Below, piece by piece: positions 42,420-49,835 of a stretch of DNA of 58,086 nucleotides (positions are counted from its first letter, which is position 1; every line of letters starts with the position of its first letter). The position numbers were made by a program, and so were the translations under genes. The stretch comes from an uncultured Bacteroidales bacterium (GTDB taxonomy: Bacteria; Bacteroidota; Bacteroidia; Bacteroidales; Bacteroidaceae). The stretch is from contig CADCLN010000014.1 in assembly GCA_902802265.1 (NCBI GenBank), positions 1-58,086 on the forward strand, read 5' to 3'. Under the pieces are notes generated by a model, which was not told the origin of the DNA, searched no databases, and worked only from the letters and a program-made list of their open reading frames with translations.

Positions 42420-44419
42420 AACATTTACTGACATTTTTCACTGCATTCATAACCACTCTTTCTGCAATGGCTCAAGACAAGCTTTTCACGCTCGACGACC
42501 TCATCCCTGGCGGAAGCACCTACACCACTTTGCAACCCGAAAACCGTCATTTCTCTTTTGACGGCGACAAAGTCGTTGAACAACCGCAAGCCCCTCCAAG
42601 GGAGACAAAGCAAAAGGTAGAAATAAAAAACTGCAACCTGTTTGTGGAAGGCAAACAAATAACTACTGACGGTTCTGCCGACATTGTCTATGGACAAGCC
42701 GTACACCGCGACGAATACGGTTGCAGCGAAGGCCTGTTCTGGAGTCCCGACAACAACCTTCTGGCTTTCTACAGAATGGATCAATCCCTGGTTAGCCATT
42801 ATCCCCAAGTCAATGTCACACCATTGACCACCTCTCAATGCTACCCTGCCCAGGAACTGGCAACCCTTGGAAGCCGCTGCGCAACACTCGAACCAGACCC
42901 CTACCCCATGGCTGGAGAAACGTCACATCTGGTCACCATCGGCATCTACAATCTACAGACACAACAAACCATTTACCTTGAATCTGGGGACCCAACAGAC
43001 CGCTACTTCACCAACATTGGCTGGAATCCTGATTCACGCCGCATCTATGTCATTGAACTCAACCGCGATGTCACAGACTTGACACTGAACGAATACGATG
43101 CCACAACGGGCAGGCTCATCCGCACATTGCTTACAGAACACAACGACAAATATGTAGAACCACTCCACCCCATCCGGTTCCTGCCGTGGGATGCTACACG
43201 TTTCATTTATCAGTCGAGAAAAGACGGCTTCAATCACATTTATTTATACCGCCTCCCGAAAGAAGGTGCTGCGGTTTTAGACAAACAGCTGACACAAGGA
43301 ACTTTCGAGGTCATCAACGTCATCGGTTTCTCCAAAGCCACAAAATCCATCATCTACACTTCCAACGAATCGCATCCGCTCAATCAATCTGTTTACAGCG
43401 TAAACACAACATCTGGGAAGCAGAAACTGCTTGGAAATGCGGAAGGATGGCACAGCAGAATCACGCTGTCAGAATCGGGTAAATTCCTAATCGACAACTA
43501 TTCCACACCAACTTGTCCACGTGCTATTGACCTTATCAATATCTCAACAGGGAAGGCACGCAATCTGTTCACAGCCCAAGACAAATGGGTGGAAGGCGGC
43601 TATGCCATTCCAGAAGTACGGATTGGAACCATCAAGGCTGCCGACGGCGTAACAGACCTGTACTATCGACTTATTTTGCCCATCAACTTCGATTCCAAGA
43701 AGAAATACCCTGTTATCACTTACGTCTATGGTGGACCTCATGCCCACATGATTGACGCACGCTACAACTACGATGCACGCGGATGGGATACCTACATGGC
43801 ACAACGTGGCCACATCATGTTCACGCTTGACAACCGAGGCTCAGAACATCGTGGCAGAGCCTTTGAACAAGCCACCTTCCGTAAACTGGGCATTGAGGAA
43901 ATGCGCGACCAGCTTTGTGGTGTAGAGTTCCTAAAGTCTTTGCCCTATGTGGATAGTGAACGCCTGGGCGTTCATGGTTGGTCGTTTGGCGGACACATGA
44001 CTACAGCTTTGATGACCAGCTTCGTTTCGGAGCAGAAAAATCCACTTGCTGACGGACTCTTCACAGGCAAAAGTCCTTACAAAGTGGGCGTGGCTGGAGG
44101 CCCTGTCATAGACTGGAGCTTCTATGAAATCATGTATGGCGAGCGCTACATGGACACGCCACAAACCAATCCCGACGGCTACCGCATTACATCTTTACTC
44201 AATAAGGCAACCAACCTGCAGGGACGCCTCATGATTATCTACGGACTGAATGACCCCGTTTGTGTGCCGCAACACACACTCAGTTTCATCCGTTCCTGTA
44301 TCAATGCCAACACCTATCCAGACCTCTTCACCTACCCTGGCGATGGGCACAACATGTTCGGCAAAGACCGCATCCATCTGCACAACGTCATCACCCGCTA
44401 TTTCGAAGAACATCTATAA
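42416..44419 (+). CDS. dipeptidyl peptidase IV (S9 serine peptidase)
   Basis: A 667-residue exported peptidase that cleaves X-Pro dipeptides. After the signal peptide (cleavage near AMAQ) comes a beta-propeller and an alpha/beta-hydrolase domain with triad Ser523 (GWSFGG), Asp613 (GLNDPV) and His645 (DGHNMFG). GWNPDSRRIYVIELNRD and YGGPHAHM fit DPP IV. A short N-terminal stretch (QAPPRETKQK) is encoded by CCCCTCCAAGGGAG, perhaps a remnant of a dispersed repeat. Confidence 0.93.
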   Translation: MKHLLTFFTAFITTLSAMAQDKLFTLDDLIPGGSTYTTLQPENRHFSFDGDKVVEQPQAPPRETKQKVEIKNCNLFVEGKQITTDGSADIVYGQAVHRDEYGCSEGLFWSPDNNLLAFYRMDQSLVSHYPQVNVTPLTTSQCYPAQELATLGSRCATLEPDPYPMAGETSHLVTIGIYNLQTQQTIYLESGDPTDRYFTNIGWNPDSRRIYVIELNRDVTDLTLNEYDATTGRLIRTLLTEHNDKYVEPLHPIRFLPWDATRFIYQSRKDGFNHIYLYRLPKEGAAVLDKQLTQGTFEVINVIGFSKATKSIIYTSNESHPLNQSVYSVNTTSGKQKLLGNAEGWHSRITLSESGKFLIDNYSTPTCPRAIDLINISTGKARNLFTAQDKWVEGGYAIPEVRIGTIKAADGVTDLYYRLILPINFDSKKKYPVITYVYGGPHAHMIDARYNYDARGWDTYMAQRGHIMFTLDNRGSEHRGRAFEQATFRKLGIEEMRDQLCGVEFLKSLPYVDSERLGVHGWSFGGHMTTALMTSFVSEQKNPLADGLFTGKSPYKVGVAGGPVIDWSFYEIMYGERYMDTPQTNPDGYRITSLLNKATNLQGRLMIIYGLNDPVCVPQHTLSFIRSCINANTYPDLFTYPGDGHNMFGKDRIHLHNVITRYFEEHL

Positions 44420-44448
44420 TTGCAATAACGTCACATCGAAACAACATC

Positions 44449-45246
44449 ATGCAAACACTCACAGTCATCAAAGTGGGCGGCAAGATTGTGGAAGACGAAA
44501 CCACTCTCGCTCAATTACTCAAAGACTTTTCAGCCATCCCTGGTCCGAAAGTCCTCGTACATGGAGGTGGCCGTTCTGCCACCAAGATAGCAGCTCAGCT
44601 TGGCATAGATTCGACCATGATTGGTGGGCGTCGCGTCACTGATGCCGACATGCTCCGTGTAGTCACCATGGTCTATGGAGGTCTGGTCAACAAAAATATC
44701 GTGGCACGTCTGCAAGCCTGTGGCATCAATGCACTGGGACTGACGGGTGCAGACATGGATGCCATCCGTTCCCACAAACGTCCACTGAAGAAAGTAACAC
44801 TGGACGATGGCACCGAAAGTATAGTTGACTTCGGTTTCGTGGGCGATGTTGACCGAGCCAATGGGCAGATGCTTGCCAACCTCATCCAGCAAGGCATCAC
44901 CCCCGTCATGGCTCCATTGACCCACGACGGACAAGGCAACCTGCTTAACACCAATGCCGACACCATTGCCAGCTCCACAGCAAAGGCTTTGGCTCCTTAC
45001 TTCGATGTCACACTCATCTTCAGCTTTGAACACGCGGGTGTCCTTTGCAATCCAGAAGACGAAACTTCCGTCATTCCACACATCAACGAACAACTCTTCC
45101 AGCAATACACCGCCGATGGCACCATTTCGGGCGGCATGATTCCCAAGATAGAAAATGCCCTCGAAGCCATCCATGCCGGTGTAAAACGTGTCATCATTAC
45201 CCGCGCCGATGCCATAGACGGCACACAGGGAACTATCATCTGTTAA
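44449..45246 (+). CDS. argB: N-acetylglutamate (or N-succinylglutamate) kinase
   Basis: A 265-residue amino-acid kinase of arginine synthesis. Motifs: VIKVGGKIVE, LVHGGGRSATKI, ALGLTGADMDAI and GGMIPKIENALEA. In B. fragilis the pathway uses succinylated intermediates, so the substrate may be N-succinylglutamate; the sequence alone does not decide. ATG 44449 starts the conserved protein. The ECF sigma gene starts 10 bases downstream. Confidence 0.93.
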   Translation: MQTLTVIKVGGKIVEDETTLAQLLKDFSAIPGPKVLVHGGGRSATKIAAQLGIDSTMIGGRRVTDADMLRVVTMVYGGLVNKNIVARLQACGINALGLTGADMDAIRSHKRPLKKVTLDDGTESIVDFGFVGDVDRANGQMLANLIQQGITPVMAPLTHDGQGNLLNTNADTIASSTAKALAPYFDVTLIFSFEHAGVLCNPEDETSVIPHINEQLFQQYTADGTISGGMIPKIENALEAIHAGVKRVIITRADAIDGTQGTIIC

Positions 45247-45256
45247 CTAACTATCC

Positions 45257-45769
45257 GTGGATTTCTCTCACGACATACTCCCTCTGAAGAATGTGCTGTT
45301 CCGCACAGCCCTCCGCATCACGCTCAACCGCGAAGATGCCGAGGATATCGTGCAAGACACACTGCTTAAACTGTGGGAACGTCGCGACACACTGGGCAAC
45401 ATACAGAATCTGGAAGCCTTTGCCATCACGGCAGCCCGCAATCTTGCACTCGACCGCAAGGAATTGGCACACAACAAAGTTATTCCGCTCAACGAACAGG
45501 AACACGACCAACCTGACAAACACCAACTATCGGTACACGAAAGTCTGGTGCAAGAAGAAAAAATCAACCATATCTTTGAGCTCATCAATCAACTACCCGA
45601 AAAACAACGAACCGCCATACAACTACGTGAAATAGAAGGGAAAACATACAGAGAGATTGCAGATATCATGAACACAACCGAAGCCGACGTGAAAATAAAT
45701 ATCTACCGAGGTCGAAATTTTTTGAAGAATCATTGTAACTTTTCTGCCGCTGAACCGTCATCATTATAG
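45257..45769 (+). CDS. ECF-type RNA polymerase sigma factor
   Basis: A 170-residue sigma-70-family protein. Region 2 (AEDIVQDTLLKLWERRDTL) and region 4 (LPEKQRTAIQLREIEGKTYR with EIADIMNTTEADVKINIYRG) are clear. The start is GTG 45257, giving a normal length; no good ATG is present upstream. The next gene, 18 bases downstream, probably encodes its anti-sigma factor. Confidence 0.9.
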   Translation: MDFSHDILPLKNVLFRTALRITLNREDAEDIVQDTLLKLWERRDTLGNIQNLEAFAITAARNLALDRKELAHNKVIPLNEQEHDQPDKHQLSVHESLVQEEKINHIFELINQLPEKQRTAIQLREIEGKTYREIADIMNTTEADVKINIYRGRNFLKNHCNFSAAEPSSL

Positions 45770-45787
45770 AGCAATCATTTAAACGCA

Positions 45788-46312
45788 ATGAACTACCAGT
45801 ACATCGAACAACTCATAGAACGCTACTTCGAATGTCAGACCACCCTGCACGAAGAGCAGATTCTCCGCACCTTCTTTGCAGGAGAAGATGTACCAGGGCA
45901 TCTCATGCAATATGCAGAACTCTTTCAATCTGAAGTCAATGCCAAAGCAGAGACGCTGGGCGATGAGTTTGACCGAAAGATGCTGGCATTGGTTCAGGAA
46001 GAAAGCAACAAAACCGTACAAAAGCAAAAGCGTACAACGGAAAAACCGCAAAATCGTGCAACCGAACACCGCCTTGCACCTTTCTTCCGTGCAGCCGCTG
46101 TAGTAGCCATTGCTCTGACTGTAGGACGAGCCACAGACCACGCACTCCGTGACCAAGCCGCCGAAGGTACAGAAGATGCCATAGCCATCGACCCCTACAT
46201 TCGTCAGGCAGACATCCAGAATGCCATCCGCGTCAAGGACATCAGCCAGGCAAAGGCTAAACCGCAAACAGACAGCCTCATCGTGCAGCCCCTGAACGAG
46301 ACAATGCAGTAA
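45788..46312 (+). CDS. probable anti-sigma factor, single-pass membrane protein
   Basis: A 174-residue protein with a soluble N-terminus (YQYIEQLIERYFECQTTLHE), a Lys/Arg-rich stretch, one hydrophobic segment (about 98-112, FFRAAAVVAIALTVG) and a C-terminal domain outside the cytoplasm. The family position after an ECF sigma gene suggests an anti-sigma role; the sequence match itself is weak. Transcription probably ends at the hairpin near 46480. Confidence 0.7.
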   Translation: MNYQYIEQLIERYFECQTTLHEEQILRTFFAGEDVPGHLMQYAELFQSEVNAKAETLGDEFDRKMLALVQEESNKTVQKQKRTTEKPQNRATEHRLAPFFRAAAVVAIALTVGRATDHALRDQAAEGTEDAIAIDPYIRQADIQNAIRVKDISQAKAKPQTDSLIVQPLNETMQ

Positions 46313-46449
46313 GAACTTTTACTTTTCATACAATATATTGCTTTAACTAAACCTAAAATCAATCCAATGAACTCGGCAGCTGTGAAGCGACCGATTCAAA
46401 AACAGAGACCAAGCAGCAGAGATTTCTGCAAGAAGGTCCACAATCTCTC

Positions 46450-46782
46450 TCAAAACAAATGCTGCCCCTTCTTAGCAGCAAAAGTGCACCCCCGACGTGA
46501 GGTGCACTTTTCGTTTAATATAGTCTCTAAACTCCAAATACATTCTGCTAATAGTAAATTTATAGTTGTTCCCCAATTTAATTCTTCAGGTAATGACAAT
46601 TGAGCACCATTCCAATCTATCTCTACTGCATTTACAACAGGTTCTATTCCATCTTCATTAGCATATTGAAATTTATTTTGACTATTATAGATTTTTCCAC
46701 CAATTGAAAATTTAGGAGATGGATTAGAATCCAAATTGTTAAATAATATATCATTTGAATCTGTATAAGTATATTTTGCCAT
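46450..46782 (-). CDS. small protein of unknown function in AT-rich DNA
   Basis: A 110-residue predicted protein starting MAKYTYTDSNDILFNNLDSN. No family is recognised. The last residues (CTSRRGCTFAAKKGQHLF) are encoded through the terminator hairpin, so the natural C-terminus may have been lost and the reading frame may be a remnant. The DNA is visibly richer in A+T than its neighbours. It follows the dockerin protein gene by 34 bases. Confidence 0.45.
   Translation of the reverse strand: MAKYTYTDSNDILFNNLDSNPSPKFSIGGKIYNSQNKFQYANEDGIEPVVNAVEIDWNGAQLSLPEELNWGTTINLLLAECIWSLETILNEKCTSRRGCTFAAKKGQHLF
46480..46512. terminator. bidirectional terminator hairpin
   Basis: AAAGTGCACC pairs with GGTGCACTTT around CCCGACGTGA, with T-rich flanks both ways. 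It overlaps the 3' end of the minus-strand gene at 46450. Confidence 0.8.
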
Positions 46783-46816
46783 ATTTATTATGAATAATTT
46801 TTTTATATTTTTATTA

Positions 46817-47362
46817 TTAATGAATCCACCATACTTCGAAACCACGATATGTTCCAACTGATTTATATATATTATATGAAACACCATTAACAGTTATAGA
46901 AGAAGATTCTTTTGTCCAGTTTCCATTAGTTACTTCATTTCTATCAACTACATCATAAATTCCATATGATTTATCTGCAGGTAATGCTACATACCAATTT
47001 GTTTTACTATCACCCGATATTGGATTTGATTCAGAATTGTAAATTGGTGAAGCAAATGAATATGTATTATTTACATTTATTGTGTGCCAATTATTATTTG
47101 TAAATGTTCCACTATCTTGTGGAGTTACTGATGATTGAGATGTTGGTTTAGTTTGTCCTACATACCAATAATAAGTTGTTGTTTGTGGTGTATCAGGAAC
47201 TGTGTTCAGATAAATGTCGATGACGGTTGTTACGTCAACGATATCTACTCTGCCATCACCATTTACATCACCCATCAGGGATTCGTTGTTGCCACTCTGT
47301 GCGAATGCACTTGCGCCACTCAGCAGCACGGCTGCCAGTAACATGAAAAAATTCTGTTTCAT
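46817..47362 (-). CDS. short secreted dockerin-like protein in AT-rich DNA
   Basis: A 181-residue exported protein. Signal peptide MKQNFFMLLAAVLLSGASAF (cleavage near AQS) is followed by one dockerin-like loop, GDVNGDGRVDIVDVTTVIDI (31-50), and then a Ser/Thr/Asn-rich domain starting YYWYVGQTKPTSQSS. That second part looks like gut-bacterial surface modules. The N-terminal part has normal base composition, whereas the rest is AT-rich, suggesting fusion of a resident export/dockerin module to acquired DNA. No -7 box is seen just upstream; it may be read from the promoter at 47894-47902 through the structured region. Confidence 0.7.
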   Translation of the reverse strand: MKQNFFMLLAAVLLSGASAFAQSGNNESLMGDVNGDGRVDIVDVTTVIDIYLNTVPDTPQTTTYYWYVGQTKPTSQSSVTPQDSGTFTNNNWHTINVNNTYSFASPIYNSESNPISGDSKTNWYVALPADKSYGIYDVVDRNEVTNGNWTKESSSITVNGVSYNIYKSVGTYRGFEVWWIH

Positions 47363-47479
47363 AAGTTTGATTTGTTTTTAGGAAATTAATAAAATGTTAT
47401 GGTTAATAATAGTTGGATAATTAGCATATACAAGGGTCTGAGAATTATCTATTCACCCGTTATAATAGCATACAAAAAA

Positions 47480-47555
47480 GTGTGAGCTTTCCGGCATTCT
47501 CTGTCAGTAGGTTCTGGTAATACCTGTAAGTAGAGAAAGGGGAAATGGCTCACAC
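47480..47555. ncRNA. candidate structured RNA hairpin
   Basis: GTGTGAGC (47480-47487) pairs with GCTCACAC (47548-47555); TTTCC with GGAAA; TTCTCT (47497-47502) with AGAGAA (47532-47537); AGGT (47509) with ACCT (47522). The result is a 76-base interrupted rod. No family is recognised and the strand is not known. If transcribed leftward it would be part of the leader of the dockerin gene. Confidence 0.4.
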
Positions 47556-47639
47556 CTGTTGAAGCGGAGATATAGTACGGAATCAGTGAGTATGCTTTTC
47601 TGATAGATACATAGCCTTGAGCATAAAAGACCTTTTTTC

Positions 47640-47887
47640 ATCATTTTATTTGCTCTTAAAGTTAATAAATTGTCGCTTCTTTAATGGGAAGCCTGCACAA
47701 TTTACGAGAAATAAAAAAGCGCAGGAATTCACCATACACACCTCAAGGTTTAGGCCGACCTTCAAATCACTATGGAGAACCTGCACTTAAAGCGCAAGCT
47801 TCATGTGATTTGAAAATGCTCTTAACACGTTTTCGAGGGCCTAATTCGAGGTGTGATTGAGCAAATAAAATGTCATGTTCCTAAGAA
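47640..47887 (-). ncRNA. probable structured non-coding RNA, 6S-like
   Basis: Just downstream of a leftward promoter (47894-47902) the DNA folds into a long rod. Outer stem: 47737-47756 with 47838-47855 (GGCCTA and GAGGTGTG arms). Inner stem: TTCAAATCAC (47761-47770) with GTGATTTGAA (47805-47814). Between them is a large one-sided bulge (47815-47837), then an apical hairpin. This rod with a central bubble is the shape of 6S RNA. A T-run (minus strand) at 47714-47719 would give about 170 nt. A second hairpin (AAATTGT/ACAATTT, 47667-47703) and a perfect 14-bp closing repeat (47642-47655 with 47859-47872) suggest a longer form to about 47640. Confidence 0.5.
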
Positions 47888-47893
47888 CACGGC

Positions 47894-47902
47894 GCAAAGG
47901 TA
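47894..47902 (-). promoter_or_regulatory. -7 promoter element for the structured RNA region
   Basis: Minus strand reads TACCTTTGC. No protein start follows for over 500 bases, which supports an RNA gene or a very long leader. Confidence 0.65.
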
Positions 47903-48123
47903 GTGAATTTATATTATATGTAGGTAAAGATTATTGAAAAAATTGCTATGGTGGTGTGTTTTTTTCTTTAGGTTTAGCAAAAAAGTGGTGGAGAGAGGTT
48001 ATTTCGATTTTACATATTTTATACCAAAAAAGTTAACTCATCACAAATGTCTCTTCAAAACACAGCACTTGTCTCTTCGAAACACGGCTGTTGAAGAGAC
48101 GAAACTTAACTGCTGTTAAATCG

Positions 48124-48163
48124 GCACAGAGGACGCAGAGAAGACAGAGGGCACAGAGACACA
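48124..48163 (-). repeat. CTCTGTG repeat copy, intergenic
   Basis: Reverse complement runs CTCTGTGCCCTCTGTCTTCT onward, the same DNA that encodes signal peptides at 11338, 12935, 13923 and 23104. Confidence 0.8.
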
Positions 48164-48166
48164 GTA

Positions 48167-48354
48167 GCACAGTTCTCTGACTGCGGTGGCACAGTTCTCC
48201 CGTTGCCGTTGCATAGTTCTCTCGCTGCCCCCGCACAGTTCTCCCACAGCCGTGGCAATGCAGTGCCAGACGAGTAGCACAGTTCTCCCACCGCAGCGGC
48301 AGAACTGTGCGCCAGCGGTCAGAGAACTATGCCACGGCAGTAGGAGAACTGTGC
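48167..48354. repeat. 22-bp periodic repeat array C (GCACAGTTCTC units, then inverted)
   Basis: GCACAGTT-type cores start at 48167, 48189, 48211, 48233, 48255 (degenerate) and 48277. Then AACTGTGC-type cores in the opposite orientation start at 48303, 48325 and 48347. Spacing is exactly 22 within each half. The junction forms a dyad, GCACAGTTCT (48277-48286) with AGAACTGTGC (48301-48310). The consensus is that of array A at 232-341. Confidence 0.85.
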
Positions 48355-48420
48355 GGCTTGTAAGTAATACTGAAAAAATAACTTGGTATGATTGGACTGC
48401 AGTCGCAGTCTTTAAAAAAA

Positions 48421-48498
48421 GAAAAAACAAAAGAAAAAAGTCTTTGGGCAAAAAGCCTATAGACTTTTTTCTTTTGTTTTTTCAAACCCGCAAAGCGG
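48421..48498. terminator. 22-bp perfect inverted repeat plus GC hairpin
   Basis: 48421-48442 (GAAAAAACAAAAGAAAAAAG and TC) is perfectly inverted at 48462-48483, with GGC/GCC pairing in the loop. CCCGCAAAGCGGG follows at 48486-48498. It probably terminates the leftward greA-HIT transcript, but the stem is unusually long. Confidence 0.65.
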
Positions 48499-48530
48499 GA
48501 AACAAGTTCCGAAAGTTGAATTATTAAGAG

Positions 48531-48926
48531 TTATTTCTGGAACTCTGCATAAATTTTGTCGGCAATCTGTTGGAACTCTTCGGGTGAGAGTTTCAGCTTT
48601 TCACGCTTGAAGTCCACATCGGATTCGCTCTGCATGGGAATCAGGTGGATGTGGGCATGAGGAACTTCCAGTCCAAGGACCACTTCAGCCACCTTTATAC
48701 ATGGAAAGGCGGCTTTGATGGCGATGGCTACGCGTTTGGCAAACTGCTGAAAACGGGCAATTTCGTCATCATCCATATCGAAGATGTAGTCCACTTCGCG
48801 ACGTGGAATGACCAGCGTGTGTCCTTTCACCAAGGGGTTAATGTCTAGGAAGGCATAGAATTCTTCGTTCTCTGCACATTTGTAGCTGGGAATCTCTCCT
48901 GCTGCTATTTTAGAAAAAATATCCAT
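48531..48926 (-). CDS. HIT-family (histidine triad) protein
   Basis: A 131-residue nucleotide-binding hydrolase of the HIT/HINT type. The triad motif is HAHIHLIPM near residues 101-109, with IFSKIAAGEIPSYKCAENEE at the start. HINT enzymes hydrolyse AMP-lysine type substrates. It lies 18 bases after greA and is likely co-transcribed. Confidence 0.94.
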   Translation of the reverse strand: MDIFSKIAAGEIPSYKCAENEEFYAFLDINPLVKGHTLVIPRREVDYIFDMDDDEIARFQQFAKRVAIAIKAAFPCIKVAEVVLGLEVPHAHIHLIPMQSESDVDFKREKLKLSPEEFQQIADKIYAEFQK

Positions 48927-48944
48927 CTTATTCTATTTTATATT

Positions 48945-49412
48945 TTATCCCACACCAATGCTGATGATTTCCAAGTCAATATCTCCAGCAGGCACTTTCA
49001 CTGTGACGATGTCGCCCACCTTGTGACCCAGCAATCCCTTCGCAATAGGGGTTGTGACACTGATTTTGTTTTCACGGATATTGGCTTCGCCATCACTCAC
49101 AATGGTGTAAGTCATTTTTGTACCCGTCTTGACCATTTTCAGTTCTACTTTCGAGAGAATAGACACTTCGTCTGTCTTCACGCGGCTGGCATCCAGGATT
49201 TTGGTATCAGCCAACTGCGCTTTCAGCTGGGCAATCTTTGTTTCCAGTTTGCCCTGTGCCTCCTTCGCGGCATCATACTCTGCGTTTTCTGACAAATCGC
49301 CCTTTTCGCGAGCCTCTTGAATCTGCTGGATTACTTTAGGGCGTTCCACCTCTTCCAGCTCTTTGATTTGGGCACGTAGTTTGTAGTACCCTTCTTGTGA
49401 CATATAAGCCAT
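48945..49412 (-). CDS. greA: transcription elongation factor GreA
   Basis: A 155-residue factor that rescues backtracked RNA polymerase. Signatures: N-terminal coiled coil with EAREKGDLSENAEYDAAKEA carrying the acidic tip, and the C-terminal domain (NKISVTTPIAKGLLGHKVGD). Its 90-base leader contains a terminator-like hairpin, so expression may be attenuated. Confidence 0.95.
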   Translation of the reverse strand: MAYMSQEGYYKLRAQIKELEEVERPKVIQQIQEAREKGDLSENAEYDAAKEAQGKLETKIAQLKAQLADTKILDASRVKTDEVSILSKVELKMVKTGTKMTYTIVSDGEANIRENKISVTTPIAKGLLGHKVGDIVTVKVPAGDIDLEIISIGVG

Positions 49413-49454
49413 AATTATTTCTTGTTTAGTTAAATAAATATCAAAAGACAGAGC

Positions 49455-49487
49455 AAAAAAGAATCCCGAAACAATGTTTCGGAACCC
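49455..49487 (-). terminator. terminator-like hairpin in the greA leader
   Basis: On the minus strand GGGTTCCGAAAC and GTTTCGGGATTC form a stem (49487-49461), immediately followed by six T (49460-49455). It lies between the promoter and the greA start, about 45 bases after the expected transcription start. Confidence 0.7.
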
Positions 49488-49506
49488 TTTTTACCTTAAA
49501 AACGCT

Positions 49507-49515
49507 GCAAAGGTA
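49507..49515 (-). promoter_or_regulatory. -7 promoter element for greA
   Basis: Minus strand reads TACCTTTGC, 95 bases before ATG 49412. Confidence 0.65.
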
Positions 49516-49808
49516 CACCTTTTCCAGTTTTCAACAAAACTTTTTTGCTCAAAAAACGTGAAAAGCACCAATTTTTTTCCTTTATAGCCTCCATGAGAAT
49601 CCAGACAAACAATCAATGACGCACATCAAGAGTTTTTGTACACACAAAAGAAATTGCATCCGTATTGTGGGCAAAATAAAAGATGCTTTCGCGTCTATAA
49701 ATATAATAATGTGGGCGCATCACATCGGTTTGTACTTCTTTTCGGCACGAAAACCGAAGGAATAGGGTAAAAAAAACTTAATTGCTTGGCTTTTTCAGTA
49801 GTTTAGCG
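49516..49808. other. intergenic DNA between greA and nadB
   Basis: No gene is seen. Small hairpins (AGATGC/GCGTCT at 49681-49696 and TTCGG/CCGAA near 49741) are present but weak. The nadB promoter follows. Confidence 0.5.
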
Positions 49809-49817
49809 TAATTTTGC
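49786..49817 (+). promoter_or_regulatory. promoter for nadB
   Basis: TAATTTTGC at 49809-49817, with a TTGG -33-like box at 49786, 19 bases from the -7 box. ATG is at 49836. Confidence 0.65.
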
Positions 49818-49835
49818 AACTTTAAAACTATTATC

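Larger units (their letters stand above)
47363..48530. other. gene-free region with RNAs and repeats
   Basis: No supported protein gene. It holds the two RNA candidates, a dispersed repeat at 48052-48124, a CTCTGTG repeat (48124-48163), 22-bp array C (48167-48354) and a long perfect inverted repeat (48421-48483) followed by a CCCGC/GCGGG hairpin. Confidence 0.6.

Noticed and set aside
46367-46603. Plus-strand 78-codon frame after the anti-sigma gene
   Set aside because: It runs through a terminator hairpin into the antisense of the 46450 gene and shows no family resemblance.
47363-48530. tRNA or tmRNA genes in the gene-free region
   Set aside because: No T-loop GTTCGA-type motif or acceptor-stem pairing with the expected spacing was found.
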